Below, piece by piece: positions 38,237 through 51,931 of a stretch of 64,000 bases of DNA. This DNA is from Linyphia triangularis (taxonomy: Eukaryota; Arthropoda; Arachnida; Araneae; Linyphiidae). A model generated the notes under the pieces. It searched no databases. It worked only from the letters and a program-made list of their open reading frames with translations, and was not told where the DNA came from. Location: the NCBI GenBank assembly GCA_963978545.1, contig CAXBTE010000036.1:434001-498000 (forward strand), read 5' to 3'. Position 1 is the first letter of the stretch, and the number at the start of each line of letters is the position of its first letter. The position numbers and the translations under genes were made by a program.

Positions 38237-39961
38237 CAGTCAAATTTCGACAGAATATGAATATAAAACATATTTCAGGTCTTCAACTAAAATTTCCCAG
38301 CTAGTTTCAAAATTTCGTACAAAATCGTCTCCATTTCTGAGCAAACGCGTTATTTTGGATTTTTTTGAATTTTAACGACAGTTTGGGCTATAAAGCGATT
38401 TAAGGGACCTTTCTTGGATAGTTTTGATAAAAAGTAACTCTTAAGCATTCTCCTATGTTAACAGCTAAATTTGACACTTTTCGGACATTTCCCAGCTAAA
38501 TTCCAAAATTTCGTTCAAAACCGTCTCTATTTCTGTGCTAACGCGTTATTTTGGATTTTACTGAATTTTCCCGACAGATTGGGCTATAAATCGATTTAAG
38601 GGTCTTTTCTTGAACAGTTTTGATAAAAAGTAACTATTGAGCATTTTCAAAGCATTTCGGACATTTCCCAGCTAGTTTTAAAAATATCGTTCAAAATCGT
38701 CTCTATTTCTGTGTTAACGCGTTATTTTGGATTTTTCTGAATTTTACCGACAGTTTAGGCTATAAATCGATTTAAGGGTTCTTTCTTGAACAGTTTTGAT
38801 AAAAAGTAATTTTTAAGCATACTCTTAGGTCACAGCTAAAATTTTAAAGCATTTCGGACAATTCCCAGCTAGTTTCAGAAATTGCGTTCAAAACCGTCTC
38901 TATTTCTGTGTTAACGCGTTATTTTGGATTTTTCGGAATTCTACCAACAGTTTGGGCTATAAAGCGATTAAAGGGTCCTTTCTTGACAGTTTTGATAAAA
39001 AGTTACTTTTGAGCATTTTCAAAGCATTTCGGACAATTCCCAGCTAGTTTTAAAAATTGCTTTCAAAATCGTCTCTATTTCTGTGTTAACGCGTTATTTT
39101 GGATTTTTCTGAATTTTACCGACAGTTTGGGCTATAAAGCGATTTAAGGGTCCTTTCTTGACAGTTTTGATAAAAAGTAACTCTTGAGCATTTTCAAAGC
39201 ATTTCGGACAATTCCCAGCTAGTTTTAAAAATATCGTTCAAAATCGTCTCTATTTCTGTGTTAACGCGTTATTTTGGATTTTTCTGAATTTTACCGACAG
39301 TTTGGGCTATAAAGCGATTTAAGGGTCCTTTCTTGACAGTTTTGATAAAAAGTAACTCTTGAGCATTTTCAAAGCATTTCGGACAATTCCCAGCTAGTTT
39401 GAAAAATATCGTTCAAAATCGTCTCTATTTCTGTGTTAACGCGTTATTTTGGATTTTTCTGAATTTTACCGACAGTTTAGGCTATACAGCGATTTAAGGG
39501 TCCTTTCTTGACAGTTTTTATAAAAAGTTACTTTTGATCATTTTCAAAGCATTTCGGACAATTCCCAGCTAGTTTTAAAAATTGCTTTCAAAATCGTCTC
39601 TATTTCTGTGTTAACGCGTTATTTTGGATTTTTCTGAATTTTACCGATAATTTGGGATATAAATCGATATAAGGGTCCTTTCTTGAACAGTTTTGATAAA
39701 AAGTAACTTTTGAGCATACTCTAAGGTCACAGCTAAAATTTTAAGGCATTTCGGACAATTCCCAACTAGTTTCAAAAATTGCGTTCAAAAACGTCTCCAT
39801 TTCTGTGTTAACGCGTTATTTTGGATTTTTCTGAATTATACCGACAGCTTGGTTTATAAAGCGATTTGAGGGTCCTTTCTTGGGCATATTTAATAAAAAG
39901 TTACTGTAAACTATATTTCTATTTTAAAACCAAAATCTGGAAGCATTTTGAGAAATTTTTT
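38237..39961. repeat. 175/197-bp satellite array of B block 4 (nine repeats)
   Basis: 1725 bp; ACGCGT cores at 38345, 38541, 38717, 38914, 39089, 39264, 39439, 39614 and 39811. Confidence 0.92.
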
Positions 39962-40596
39962 GGAAAAGTGATTTTTTCATAAAATTTCCTAAGTCTAACC
40001 CCTTTGAAAAATTTCGAAAAATTTGAAAATTCAAAAAATTATTTTTGGAAAAGTGATTTTTTCGTAAAATTTCCTAAGGCTAACCCCCTTGAAAAATTTG
40101 AAAATTCAAAAAATTATTTTTTGAAAAAGTGATTTTTTCATAAAATTTCCTAAGGCTAACCCCTTTGAAAAATTTGAAAATTCAAAAATTTTTTTTTGGA
40201 AAAGTGATTTTTTCATAAAATTTCCTAAGACTAACCCCTTTGAAAAATTTGAAAATTGAAAAAATTATTTTTTGGAAAAGTGATTTTTTCATAAAATTTC
40301 CTAAGGCTAACCCTTTGAAAAATTTGAAAATTCAAAAAATTATTTTTTGGAAAAGTGATTTTTTCCTAAAATTTCCTAAGACTAACCCCTTTGAAAAATT
40401 TCGAAAAATTTGAAAATTCAAAAAATTATTTTTTGGAAAAGTGATTTTTTCATAAAATTTCCTAAAGCTAACCCCTTTGAAAAATTTGAAAATTCAAAAA
40501 ATTATTTTTTGGAAAAGGGATTTTTTCATAAAATTTCATAAGGCTAACCCCTTTGAAAAATTTCGAAAAATTTGAAAATTCAAAAAATTATTTTTT
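39962..40596. repeat. A-tract module array 2 of B block 4 (eight modules)
   Basis: 635 bp; same as B2, including AAGGCTAACC in the third module and a nine-T run after the fourth AAAAATT. Confidence 0.88.
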
Positions 40597-40913
40597 CAGT
40601 CACATTTGGACAGAATATAAATATAAAACATATTTCAGGTCCCCAAAAAAAATTTGGTAGCATTTGAGCCATTATTTTCAAAGTTCAAAATTTCCCTTTG
40701 AAAATACATTGATTGTATTTTGGAGTTTTTGAATTTTTACTCGTAGTGTATTTGGAGCACAGTATTGTAACTTGGCCACATTTAAGGTCTTCTATAGGAG
40801 ATTCTTAAAAACGAAAATCTTAACAACCACAAAATATTAAGGGGGTCAAAATTTGCAAAGTTGTTTTTTTCAGTGGTACACATACATAATTTTTACACAG
40901 AGAGTTTTGGGAG

Positions 40914-41366
40914 CATAATGTTGTAACTTGGCAACATTGAAGTTCATTAATAGGAGATTCTTAAAAACGAAAATCTTAACAACCACTAAATATTAAGGGG
41001 GTCGAACCCTTTGAAAAATTTCGAAAAATTTGAAAATTCAAAAAAGTATTTTTTCAGTCACATTTGGACAGAATATGAATATAAAACATATTTCAGGTCC
41101 ACAAAAAAAATTTGGTAGCATTTGAGCCACTATTTTCAAAGTTCAAAATTTCCCTTTGAAAATACATTGATTTTACAGTTTTTGAATTTTTACTCATAGT
41201 GTATTTGGAGCACAGTATTGTAACTTGGCCACATTTAAGGTCTTCTATAGGAGATTCTTAAAAACGAAAATCTTAACAACCACAAAATATTAAGGGGGTC
41301 AAAATTTGCAAATTTGTTTTTTTCAGTGGTACACATACATAATTTTTACACAGAGAGTTTTGGGAG
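40914..41366. repeat. 453-bp monomer with ~212-bp internal deletion, second copy
   Basis: Same junction GGTCGAACCCTTTG and same length as the unit at 15820, again directly after a B block. A shared junction means the deletion predates the large duplication. Confidence 0.92.
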
Positions 41367-43363
41367 CACAATGTTGTGACTTGGCCACATTGAAGTTCAT
41401 TAATAGGAGATTCTTAAAAATGAAAATCTTAACAACCACTAAATATTGAGGGGGTCGAAAGTTTATCCCAAAAAAGGACTGCATTTCAAACACTGAAAAT
41501 TTCTGAATTTTACCTACATTTTGGGCTATAAACTGAATTAAAGGGTCCTTTTTTGGGCAGATTTGAAATAAAATGACTGCAAATCATATTTCTATTTTAA
41601 AACCAAAATCTGGAAGCATTTTGAGCCATTTTTTGGAAAAGTGATTTTTTCATAAAATTTCCTAAGGCTAACCCCTTTGAAAAATTTCGAAAAATTTGAA
41701 AATTCAAAAAATTATTTTTTCAGTCACATTTGGACAGAATATGAATATAAAACATATTTCAGGTTCCCAAAAAAAATTTGGTAGCATTTGAGCCACTATT
41801 TTCAAAGTTCAAAATTTCCCTTTGAAAATACATTGATTTTACAGTTTTTGAATTTTTACTCATAGTGTATTTTGAGCACAGTATTGTAACTTGGCCACAT
41901 TTAAGGTCTTCTATAGGAGATTCTTAAAAACGAAAATCTTAACAACCACAAAATATTAAGGGGGTCAAAATTTGCAAAGTTGTTTTTTTCAGTGGTACAC
42001 ATACATAATTTTTACACAGAGAGTTTTGGGAGCACAATGTTGTGACTTGGCCACATTGAAGTTCATTAATAGGAGATTCTTAAAAATGAAAATCTTAACA
42101 ACCACTAAATATTAAGGGGGTCGAAAGTTTATCCCAAAAAAGGACTGCATTTCAAACACTGAAAATTTCTGAATTTTACCTACATTTTGGGCTATAAACT
42201 GAATTAAAGGGTCCTTTTTTGGGCAGATTTGAAATAAAGTGACTGCAAATCATATTTCTATTTTAAAACCAAAATCTGGAAGCATTTTGAGCCATTTTTT
42301 GGAAAAGTGATTTTTTCATAAAATTTCCTAAGGCTAACCCCTTTGAAAAATTTCGAAAAATTTGAAAATTCAAAAAATTATTTTTTCAGTCACATTTGGA
42401 CAGAATATGAATATAAAACATATTTCAGGTCCCCAAAAAAAATTTGGTAGCATTTGAGCCACTATTTTCAAAGTTCAAAATTTCCCTTTGAAAATACATT
42501 GATTTTACAGTTTTTGAATTTTTACTCATAGTGTATTTGGAGCACAGTATTGTAACTTGGCCACATTTAAGGTCTTCTATAGGAGATTCTTAAAAACGAA
42601 AATCTTAACAACCACAAAATATTAAGGGGGTCAAAATTTGCAAAGTTGTTTTTTTCAGTGGTACACATACATAATTTTTACACAGAGAGTTTTGGGAGCA
42701 CAATGTTGTAACTTGGCAACATTGAAGTTCATTAATAGGAGATTCTTAAAAACGAAAATCTTAACAACCACTAAATATTAAGGGGGTCGAAAGTTGATCC
42801 CAAAAAAGGACTGCATTTCAAACACTGAAAATTTCTGAATTTTACCTACATTTTGGGCTATAAACTGAATTAAGGGTCCTTTATTGGGCAGATTTGAAAT
42901 AAAGTGACTGCAAATCATATTTCTATTTTAAAACCAAAATCTGGAAGCATTTTGAGCCATTTTTTGGAAAAGTGATTTTTTCATAAAATTTCCTAAGGCT
43001 AACCCCTTTGAAAAATTTCGAAAAATTTGAAAATTCAAAAAATTATTTTTTCAGTCACATTTGGACAGAATATGAATATAAAACATATTTCAGGTCCCCA
43101 AAAAAAATTTGGTAGCATTTGAGCCACTATTTTCAAAGTTCAAAATTTCCCTTTGAAAATACATTGATTTTACAGTTTTTGAATTTTTACTCATAGTGTA
43201 TTTTGAGCACAGTATTGTAACTTGGCCACATTTAAGGTCTTCTATAGGAGATTCTTAAAAACGAAAATCTTAACAACCACAAAATATTAAGGGGGTCAAA
43301 ATTTGCAAAGTTGTTTTTTTCAGTGGTACACATACATAATTTTTACACAGAGAGTTTTGGGAG
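41367..43363. repeat. Three ordinary monomers (666, 666, 665 bp)
   Basis: Units start at 41367 (with CAGGTTCCC as in 16273), 42033 and 42699. The third agrees with the unit at 17605 only for its first 97 bases; at 42796 it reads TTGATCCC where that unit has TTTATCCC, which marks the right end of the large duplication. Confidence 0.92.
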
Positions 43364-44196
43364 CACAATGTTGTAACTTGGCAACATTGAAGTTCATTAA
43401 TAGGAGATTCTTAAAAACGAAAATCTTAACAACCACTAAATATTAAGGGGGTCGAAAGTTGATCCCAAAAAAGGACTGCATTTCAAACACTGAAAATTTC
43501 TGAATTTTACCTACATTTTGGGCTATAAACTGAATTAAGGGTCCTTTTTTGGGCAGATTTGAAATAAAGTGACTGCAAATCATATTTCTATTTTAAAACC
43601 AAAATCTGGAAGCATTTTGAGCCATTTTTTGGAAAAGTGATTTTTTCATAAAATTTCCTAAGGCTAACCCCTTTGAAAAATTTCGAAAAATTTGAAAATT
43701 CAAAAAATTATATTTTCAGTCACATTTGGACAGAATATAAATATAAAACATATTTCAGGTCCCCAAAAAAAATCTGGAAGCATTTTGAGCCATTTTTTGG
43801 AAAAGTGATTTTTTCATAAAATTTCCTAAGGCTAACCCCTTTGAAAAATTTCGAAAAATTTGAAAATTCAAAAAATTATTTTTTCAGTCACATTTGGACA
43901 GAATATGAATATAAAACATATTTCAGGTCCCCAAAAAAAATTTGGTAGCATTTGAGCCACTATTTTCAAAGTTCAAAATTTCCCTTTGAAAATACATTGA
44001 TTTTACAGTTTTTGAATTTTTACTCATAGTGTATTTGGAGCACAGTATTGTAACTTGGCCACATTTAAGGTCTTCTATAGGAGATTCTTAAAAACGAAAA
44101 TCTTAACAACCACAAAATATTAAGGGGGTCAAAATTTGCAAAGTTGTTTTTTTCAGTGGTACACATACATAATTTTTACACAGAGAGTTTTGGGAG
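43364..44196. repeat. 833-bp long monomer with 168-bp internal duplication
   Basis: Two module copies 168 bp apart as in the other S units, but entering the short arm with TATTTGGAGCAC rather than TATTTTGAGCAC. Confidence 0.9.
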
Positions 44197-44853
44197 CACA
44201 ATGTTGTAACTTGGCAACATTGAAGTTCATTAATAGGAGATTCTTAAAAACGAAAATCTTAACAACCACTAAATATTAAGGGGGTCGAAAGTTGATCCCA
44301 AAAAAGGACTGCATTTCAAACACTGAAAATTTCTGAATTTTACCTACATTTTGGGCTATAAACTGAATTAAGGGTCCTTTTTTGGGCAGATTTGAAATAA
44401 AGTGACTGCAAATCATATTTCTATTTTAAAACCAAAATCTGGAAGCATTTTGAGCCATTTTTTGGAAAAGTGATTTTTTCATAAAATTTCCTCCCCTTTG
44501 AAAAATTTCGAAAAATTTGAAAATTCAAAAAATTATTTTTTCAGTCACATTTGGACAGAATATGAATATAAAACATATTTCAGGTCCCCAAAAAAAATTT
44601 GGTAGCATTTGAGCCACTATTTTCAAAGTTCAAAATTTCCCTTTGAAAATACATTGATTTTACAGTTTTTGAATTTTTACTCATAGTGTATTTTGAGCAC
44701 AGTATTGTAACTTGGCCACATTTAAGGTCTTCTATAGGAGATTCTTAAAAACGAAAATCTTAACAACCACAAAATATTAAGGGGGTCAAAATTTGCAAAG
44801 TTGTTTTTTTCAGTGGTACACATACATAATTTTTACACAGAGAGTTTTGGGAG
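44197..44853. repeat. 657-bp monomer with 8-bp module deletion
   Basis: The module reads AAATTTCCTCCCCTTTG; the AAGGCTAA stretch is lost, probably by slippage between CCT and CCC. The same junction is seen in the unit at 49672. Confidence 0.9.
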
Positions 44854-45681
44854 CACAATGTTGTAACTTGGCAACATTGAAGTTCATTAATAGGAGATTC
44901 TTAAAAACGAAAATCTTAACAACCACTAAATATTAAGGGGGTCGAAAGTTGATCCCAAAAAAGGACTGCATTTCAAACACTGAAAATTTCTGAATTTTAC
45001 CTACATTTTGGGCTATAAACTGAATTAAGGGTCCTTTTTTGGGCAGATTTGAAATAAAGTGACTGCAAATCATATTTCTATTTTAAAACCAAAATCTGGA
45101 AGCATTTTGAGCCATTTTTTGGAAAAGTGATTTTTTCATAAAATTTCCTAAGGCACTTTGAAAAATTTCGAAAAATTTGAAAATTCAAAAAATTATATTT
45201 TCAGTCACATTTGGACAGAATATAAATATAAAACATATTTCAGGTCCCCAAAAAAAATCTGGAAGCATTTTGAGCCATTTTTTGGAAAAGTGATTTTTTC
45301 ATAAAATTTCCTAAGGCTAACCCCTTTGAAAAATTTCGAAAAATTTGAAAATTCAAAAAATTATTTTTTCAGTCACATTTGGACAGAATATGAATATAAA
45401 ACATATTTCAGGTCCCCAAAAAAAATTTGGTAGCATTTGAGCCACTATTTTCAAAGTTCAAAATTTCCCTTTGAAAATACATTGATTTTACAGTTTTTGA
45501 ATTTTTACTCATAGTGTATTTTGAGCACAGTATTGTAACTTGGCCACATTTAAGGTCTTCTATAGGAGATTCTTAAAAACGAAAATCTTAACAACCACAA
45601 AATATTAAGGGGGTCAAAATTTGCAAAGTTGTTTTTTTCAGTGGTACACATACATAATTTTTACACAGAGAGTTTTGGGAG
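44854..45681. repeat. 828-bp long monomer with 168-bp duplication and a small module deletion
   Basis: An S unit whose first module reads CTAAGGCACTTTGAAAAA, about 5 bp shorter than normal; the second module is intact. Confidence 0.9.
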
Positions 45682-48600
45682 CACAATGTTGTGACTTGGC
45701 CACATTGAAGTTCATTAATAGGAGATTCTTAAAAATGAAAATCTTAACAACCACTAAATATTAAGGGGGTCGAAAGTTTATCCCAAAAAAGGACTGCATT
45801 TCAAACACTGAAAATTTCTGAATTTTACCTACATTTTGGGCTATAAACTGAATTAAAGGGTCCTTTTTTGGGCAGATTTGAAATAAAGTGACTGCAAATC
45901 ATATTTCTATTTTAAAACCAAAATCTGGAAGCATTTTGAGCCATTTTTTGGAAAAGTGATTTTTTCATAAAATTTCCTAAGGCTAACCCCTTTGAAAAAT
46001 TTCGAAAAATTTGAAAATTCAAAAAATTATTTTTTCAGTCACATTTGGACAGAATATGAATATAAAACATATTTCAGGTCCCCAAAAAAAATTTGGTAGC
46101 ATTTGAGCCACTATTTTCAAAGTTCAAAATTTCCCTTTGAAAATACATTGATTTTACAGTTTTTGAATTTTTACTCATAGTGTATTTTGAGCACAGTATT
46201 GTAACTTGGCCACATTTAAGGTCTTCTATAGGAGATTCTTAAAAACGAAAATCTTAACAACCACAAAATATTAAGGGGGTCAAAATTTGCAAAGTTGTTT
46301 TTTTCAGTGGTACACATACATAATTTTTACACAGAGAGTTTTGGGAGCACAATGTTGTAACTTGGCAACATTGAAGTTCATTAATAGGAGATTCTTAAAA
46401 ACGAAAATCTTAACAACCACTAAATATTAAGGGGGTCGAAAGTTGATCCCAAAAAAGGACTGCATTTCAAACACTGAAAATTTCTGAATTTTACCTACAT
46501 TTTGGGCTATAAACTGAATTAAGGGTCCTTTTTTGGGCAGATTTGAAATAAAGTGACTGCAAATCATATTTCTATTTTAAAACCAAAATCTGGAAGCATT
46601 TTGAGCCATTTTTTGGAAAAGTGATTTTTTCATAAAATTTCCTAAGGCTAACCCCTTTGAAAAATTTCGAAAAATTTGAAAATTCAAAAAATTATATTTT
46701 CAGTCACATTTGGACAGAATATAAATATAAAACATATTTCAGGTCCCCAAAAAAAATTTGGTAGCATTTGAGCCACTATTTTCAAAGTTCAAAATTTCCC
46801 TTTGAAAATACATTGATTTTACAGCTTTTGAATTTTTACTCATAGTGTATTTGGAGCACAGTATTGTAACTTAGCCACATTTAAGGTCTTCTATAGGAGA
46901 TTCTTAAAAACGAAAATCTTAACAACCACAAAATATTAAGGGGGTCAAAATTTGCAAAGTTGTTTTTTTCAGTGGTACACATACATAATTTTTACACAGA
47001 GAGTTTTGGGAGCACAATGTTGTAACTTGGCAACATTGAAGTTCATTAATAGGAGATTCTTAAAAACGAAAATCTTAACAACCACTAAATATTAAGGGGG
47101 TCGAAAGTTGATCCCAAAAAAGGACTGCATTTCAAACACTGAAAATTTCTGAATTTTACCTACATTTTGGGCTATAAACTGAATTAAGGGTCCTTTATTG
47201 GGCAGATTTGAAATAAAGTGACTGCAAATCATATTTCTATTTTAAAACCAAAATCTGGAAGCATTTTGAGCCATTTTTTGGAAAAGTGATTTTTTCATAA
47301 AATTTCCTAAGGCTAACCCCTTTGAAAAATTTCGAAAAATTTGAAAATTCAAAAAATTATTTTTTCAGTCACATTTGGACAGAATATGAATATAAAACAT
47401 ATTTCAGGTCCACAAAAAAAATTTGGTAGCATTTGAGCCACTATTTTCAAAGTTCAAAATTTCCCTTTGAAAATACATTGATTTTACAGTTTTTGAATTT
47501 TTACTCATAGTGTATTTGGAGCACAGTATTGTAACTTGGCCACATTTAAGGTCTTCTATAGGAGATTCTTAAAAACGAAAATCTTAACAACCACAAAATA
47601 TTAAGGGGGTCAAAATTTGCAAATTTGTTTTTTTCAGTGGTACACATATATAATTTTTACACAGAGAGTTTTGGGAGCACAATGTTGTGACTTGGCCACA
47701 TTGAAGTTCATTAATAGGAGATTCTTAAAAATGAAAATCTTAACAACCACTAAATATTAAGGGGGTCGAAAGTTTATCCCAAAAAAGGACTGCATTTCAA
47801 ACACTGAAAATTTCTGAATTTTACCTACATTTTGGGCTATAAACTGGATTAAAGGGTCCTTTTTTGGGCAGATTTGAAATAAAGTGACTGCAAATCATAT
47901 TTCTATTTTAAAACCAAAATCTGGAAGCATTTTGAGCCATTTTTTGGAAAAGTGATTTTTTCATAAAATTTCCTAAGGCTAACCCCTTTGAAAAATTTCG
48001 AAAAATTTGAAAATTCAAAAAATTATTTTTTCAGTCACATTTGGACAGAATATGAATATAAAACATATTTCAGGTCCCCCAAAAAAATTTGGTAGCATTT
48101 GAGCCACTATTTTAAAAGTTCAAAATTTCCCTTTGAAAATACATTGATTTTACAGTTTTTGAATTTTTACTCATAGTGTATTTGGAGCACAGTATTGTAA
48201 CTTGGCCACATTTAAGGTCTTCTATAGGAGATTCTTAAAAACGAAAATCTTAACAACCACAAAATATTAAGGGGGTCAAAATTTGCAAAGTTGTTTTTTT
48301 CAGTGGTACACATACATAATTTTTACACAGAGAGTTTTGGGAGCACAATGTTGTAACTTGGCAACATTGAAGTTCATTAATAGGAGATTCTTAAAAACGA
48401 AAATCTTAACAACCACTAAATATTAAAGGGGTCGAAAGTTGATCCCAAAAAAGGACTGCATTTCAAACACTGAAAATTTCTGAATTTTACCTACATTTTG
48501 GGCTATAAACTGAATTAAGGGTCCTTTATTGGGCAGATTTGAAATAAAGTGACTGCAAATCATATTTCTATTTTAAAACCAAAATCTGGAAGCATTTTGA

Positions 48601-49671
48601 GCCATTTTTTGGAAAAGTGATTTTTTCATAAAATTTCCTAAGGAACCCCTTTGAAAAATTTCGAAAAATTTGAAAATTCAAAAAATTATTTTTTCAGTCA
48701 CATTTGGACAGAATATGAATATAAAACATATTTCAGGTCCCCAAAAAAAATTTGGTAGCATTTGAGCCACTATTTTCAAAGTTCAAAATTTCCCTTTGAA
48801 AATACATTGATTTTACAGTTTTTGAATTTTTACTCATAGTGTATTTTGAGCACAGTATTGTAACTTGGCCACATTTAAGGTCTTCTATAGGAGATTCTTA
48901 AAAACGAAAATCTTAACAACCACAAAATATTAAGGGGGTCAAAATTTGCAAAGTTGTTTTTTTCAGTGGTACACATACATAATTTTTACACAGAGAGTTT
49001 TGGGAGCACAATGTTGTAACTTGGCAACATTGAAGTTCATTAATAGGAGATTCTTAAAAACCAAAATCTTAACAACCACTAAATATTAAGGGGGTCGAAA
49101 GTTGATCCCAAAAAAGGACTGCATTTCAAACACTGAAAATTTCTGAATTTTACCTACATTTTGGGCTATAAACTGAATTAAGGGTCCTTTTTTGGGCAGA
49201 TTTGAAATAAAGTGACTGCAAATCATATTTCTATTTTAAAACCAAAATCTGGAAGCATTTTGAGCCATTTTTTGGAAAAGTGATTTTTTCATAAAATTTC
49301 CTAAGGCTAACCCCTTTGAAAAATTTCGAAAAATTTGAAAATTCAAAAAATTATTTTTTCAGTCACATTTGGACAGAATATAAATATAAAACATATTTCA
49401 GGTCCCCAAAAAAAATTTGGTAGCATTTGAGCCACTATTTTCAAAGTTCAAAATTTCCCTTTGAAAATACATTGATTTTACAGTTTTTGAATTTTTACTC
49501 ATAGTGTATTTGGAGCACAGTATTGTAACTTGGCCACATTTAAGGTCTTCTATAGGAGATTCTTAAAAACGAAAATCTTAACAACCACAAAATATTAAGG
49601 GGGTCAAAATTTGCAAAGTTGTTTTTTTCAGTGGTACACATACATAATTTTTACACAGAGAGTTTTGGGAG
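45682..49671. repeat. Six ordinary monomers
   Basis: Units start at 45682 (P), 46348 (R, with private ACAGCTTTTG), 47013 (Q, with ACACATATATAAT), 47678 (P', with GGATTAAA, GGTCCCCC, CTATTTTAAAAG), 48344 (T, 663 bp, AAGGAACCCC) and 49007 (665 bp, AAAACCAAAATC and TTTTTTCAG with ATATAAATAT). Confidence 0.92.
46348..49006. repeat. Higher-order tetramer R-Q-P'-T, copy 3
   Basis: Same order and the same derived markers as 9482-12140, including both the GGATTAAA and the 2-bp-deleted T unit; 2659 bp. It lies outside the large duplication, so this block has moved or been copied separately. Confidence 0.8.
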
Positions 49672-50329
49672 CACAATGTTGTAACTTGGCAACATTGAAG
49701 TTCATTAATAGGAGATTCTTAAAAACGAAAATCTTAACAACCACTAAATATTAAGGGGGTCTAAAGTTGATCCCAAAAAAAGGACTGCATTTCAAACACT
49801 GAAAATTTCTGAATTTTACCTACATTTTGGGCTATAAACTGAATTAAGGGTCCTTTTTTGGGCAGATTTGAAATAAAGTGACTGCAAATCATATTTCTAT
49901 TTTAAAACCAAAATCTGGAAGCAATTTGAGCCATTTATTGGAAAAGTGATTTTTTCATAAAATTTCCTCCCCTTTGAAAAATTTCGAAAAATTTGAAAAT
50001 TCAAAAAATTATTTTTTCAGTCACATTTGGACAGAATATGAATATAAAACATATTTCAGGTCCCCAAAAAAAATTTGGTAGCATTTGAGCCACTATTTTC
50101 AAAGTTCAAAATTTCCCTTTGAAAATACATTGATTTTACAGTTTTTGAATTTTTACTCATAGTGTATTTTGAGCACAGTATTGTAACTTGGCCACATTTA
50201 AGGTCTTCTATAGGAGATTCTTAAAAACGAAAATCTTAACAACCACAAAATATTAAGGGGGTCAAAATTTGCAAAGTTGTTTTTTTCAGTGGTACACATA
50301 CATAATTTTTACACAGAGAGTTTTGGGAG
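49672..50329. repeat. 658-bp monomer with the same 8-bp module deletion
   Basis: The CCTCCCCTTTG junction is shared with 44197. Private changes include GGTCTAAAG, one extra A in the run before GGACTGC, GGAAGCAATTTG and CCATTTATTGG. Confidence 0.9.
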
Positions 50330-50994
50330 CACAATGTTGTAACTTGGCAACATTGAAGTTCATTAATAGGAGATTCTTAAAAACGAAAATCTTAACAACC
50401 ACTAAATATTAAGGGGGTCGAAAGTTGATCCCAAAAAAGGACTGCATTTCAAACACTGAAAATTTCTGAATTTTACCTACATTTTGGGCTATAAACTGAA
50501 TTAAGGGTCCTTTTTTGGGCAGATTTGAAATAAAGTGACTGCAAATCATATTTCTATTTTAAAACCAAAATCTGGAAGCATTTTGAGCCATTTTTTGGAA
50601 AAGTGATTTTTTCATAAAATTTCCTAAGGCTAACCCCTTTGAAAAATTTCGAAAAATTTGAAAATTCAAAAAATTATATTTTCAGTCACATTTGGACAGA
50701 ATATAAATATAAAACATATTTCAGGTCCTCAAAAAAATTTTGGTAGCATTTGAGCCACTATTTTCAAAGTTCAAAATTTCCCTTTGAAAATACATTGATT
50801 TTACAGTTTTTGAATTTTTACTCATAGTGTATTTGGAGCACAGTATTGTAACTTGGCCACATTTAAGGTCTTCTATAGGAGATTCTTAAAAACGAAAATC
50901 TTAACAACCACAAAATATTAAGGGGGTCAAAATTTGCAAAGTTGTTTTTTTCAGTGGTACACATACATAATTTTTACACAGAGAGTTTTGGGAG
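50330..50994. repeat. Ordinary 665-bp monomer
   Basis: R-like module region (TTATATTTT, ATATAAATAT) with a private GGTCCTCAAAAAAATTTTGG. Confidence 0.9.
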
Positions 50995-51664
50995 CACAAT
51001 GTTGTAACTTGGCAACATTGAAGTTCATTAATAGGAGATTCTTAAAAACGAAAATCTTAACAACCACTAAATATTAAGGGGGTCGAAAGTTGATCCCAAA
51101 AAAGGACTGCATTTCAAACACTGAAAATTTCTGAATTTTACCTACATTTTGGGCTATAAACTGAATTAAGGGTCCTTTTTTGGGCAGATTTGAAATAAAG
51201 TGACTGCAAATCATATTTCTATTTTAAAACCAAAATCTGGAAGCATTTTGAGCCATTTTTTGGAAAAGTGATTTTTTCATAAAATTTCCTAAGGCTAACC
51301 CCTTTGAAAAATTTCGAAAAATTTGAAAATTCAAAAAATTATTTTTTCAGTCACATTTGGACAGAATATAAATATAAAACATATTTCAGGTCCCCAAAAA
51401 AAATTTGGTAGCATTTGAGCCATTATTTTCAAAGTTCAAAATTTCCCTTTGAAAATACATTGATTGTATTTTGGAGTTTTTGAATTTTTACTCGTAGTGT
51501 ATTTGGAGCACAGTATTGTAACTTGGCCACATTTAAGGTCTTCTATAGGAGATTCTTAAAAACGAAAATCTTAACAACCACAAAATATTAAGGGGGTCAA
51601 AATTTGCAAAGTTGTTTTTTTCAGTGGTACACATACATAATTTTTACACAGAGAGTTTTGGGAG
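50995..51664. repeat. 670-bp monomer with the right end of a B block
   Basis: The left part is an ordinary monomer with one module. The right part has GCCATTATTTTC, GATTGTATTTTGGAG and ACTCGTAGTG, markers otherwise seen only at the right end of B blocks. It directly precedes B5. It looks like a B block that lost its interior by recombination between modules, or the ancestor from which B grew. Confidence 0.85.
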
Positions 51665-51931
51665 CACAATGTTGTAACTTGGCCACATTGAAGTTCATTA
51701 ATAGGAGATTCTTAAAAACGAAAATCTTAACAACCACTAAATATTAAGGGGGTCGAAAGTTGATCCCAAAAATGGACTGCATTTCAAACACTGAAAATTT
51801 CTGAATTTTACCTACATTTTGGGCTATAAACTGAATTAAGGGTCCTTTTTTGGGCAGATTTGAAATAAAGTGACTGTAAATCATAATTCTATTTTAAAAC
51901 CAAAATCTGGAAGCATTTTGAGCCATTTTTT

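Larger units (their letters stand above)
37235..40913. repeat. B block 4: 3679-bp giant unit
   Basis: Same layout as the other 3679-bp blocks, 7670 bp after B3 and +33429 from B1. It shares the B2 variants of both module arrays, but lacks B2's private AAATTCCTGA. Confidence 0.94.
26166..42795. repeat. Large duplicated segment, copy 2 (contains B3 and B4)
   Basis: Second copy, 665 bp shorter because one monomer is absent between B3 and B4. Left edge: the unit here has CCAAAATCTGG where copy 1 has CCCCAAAAAAAATCTGG, so the breakpoint is at the A run just before 26166. Confidence 0.88.
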
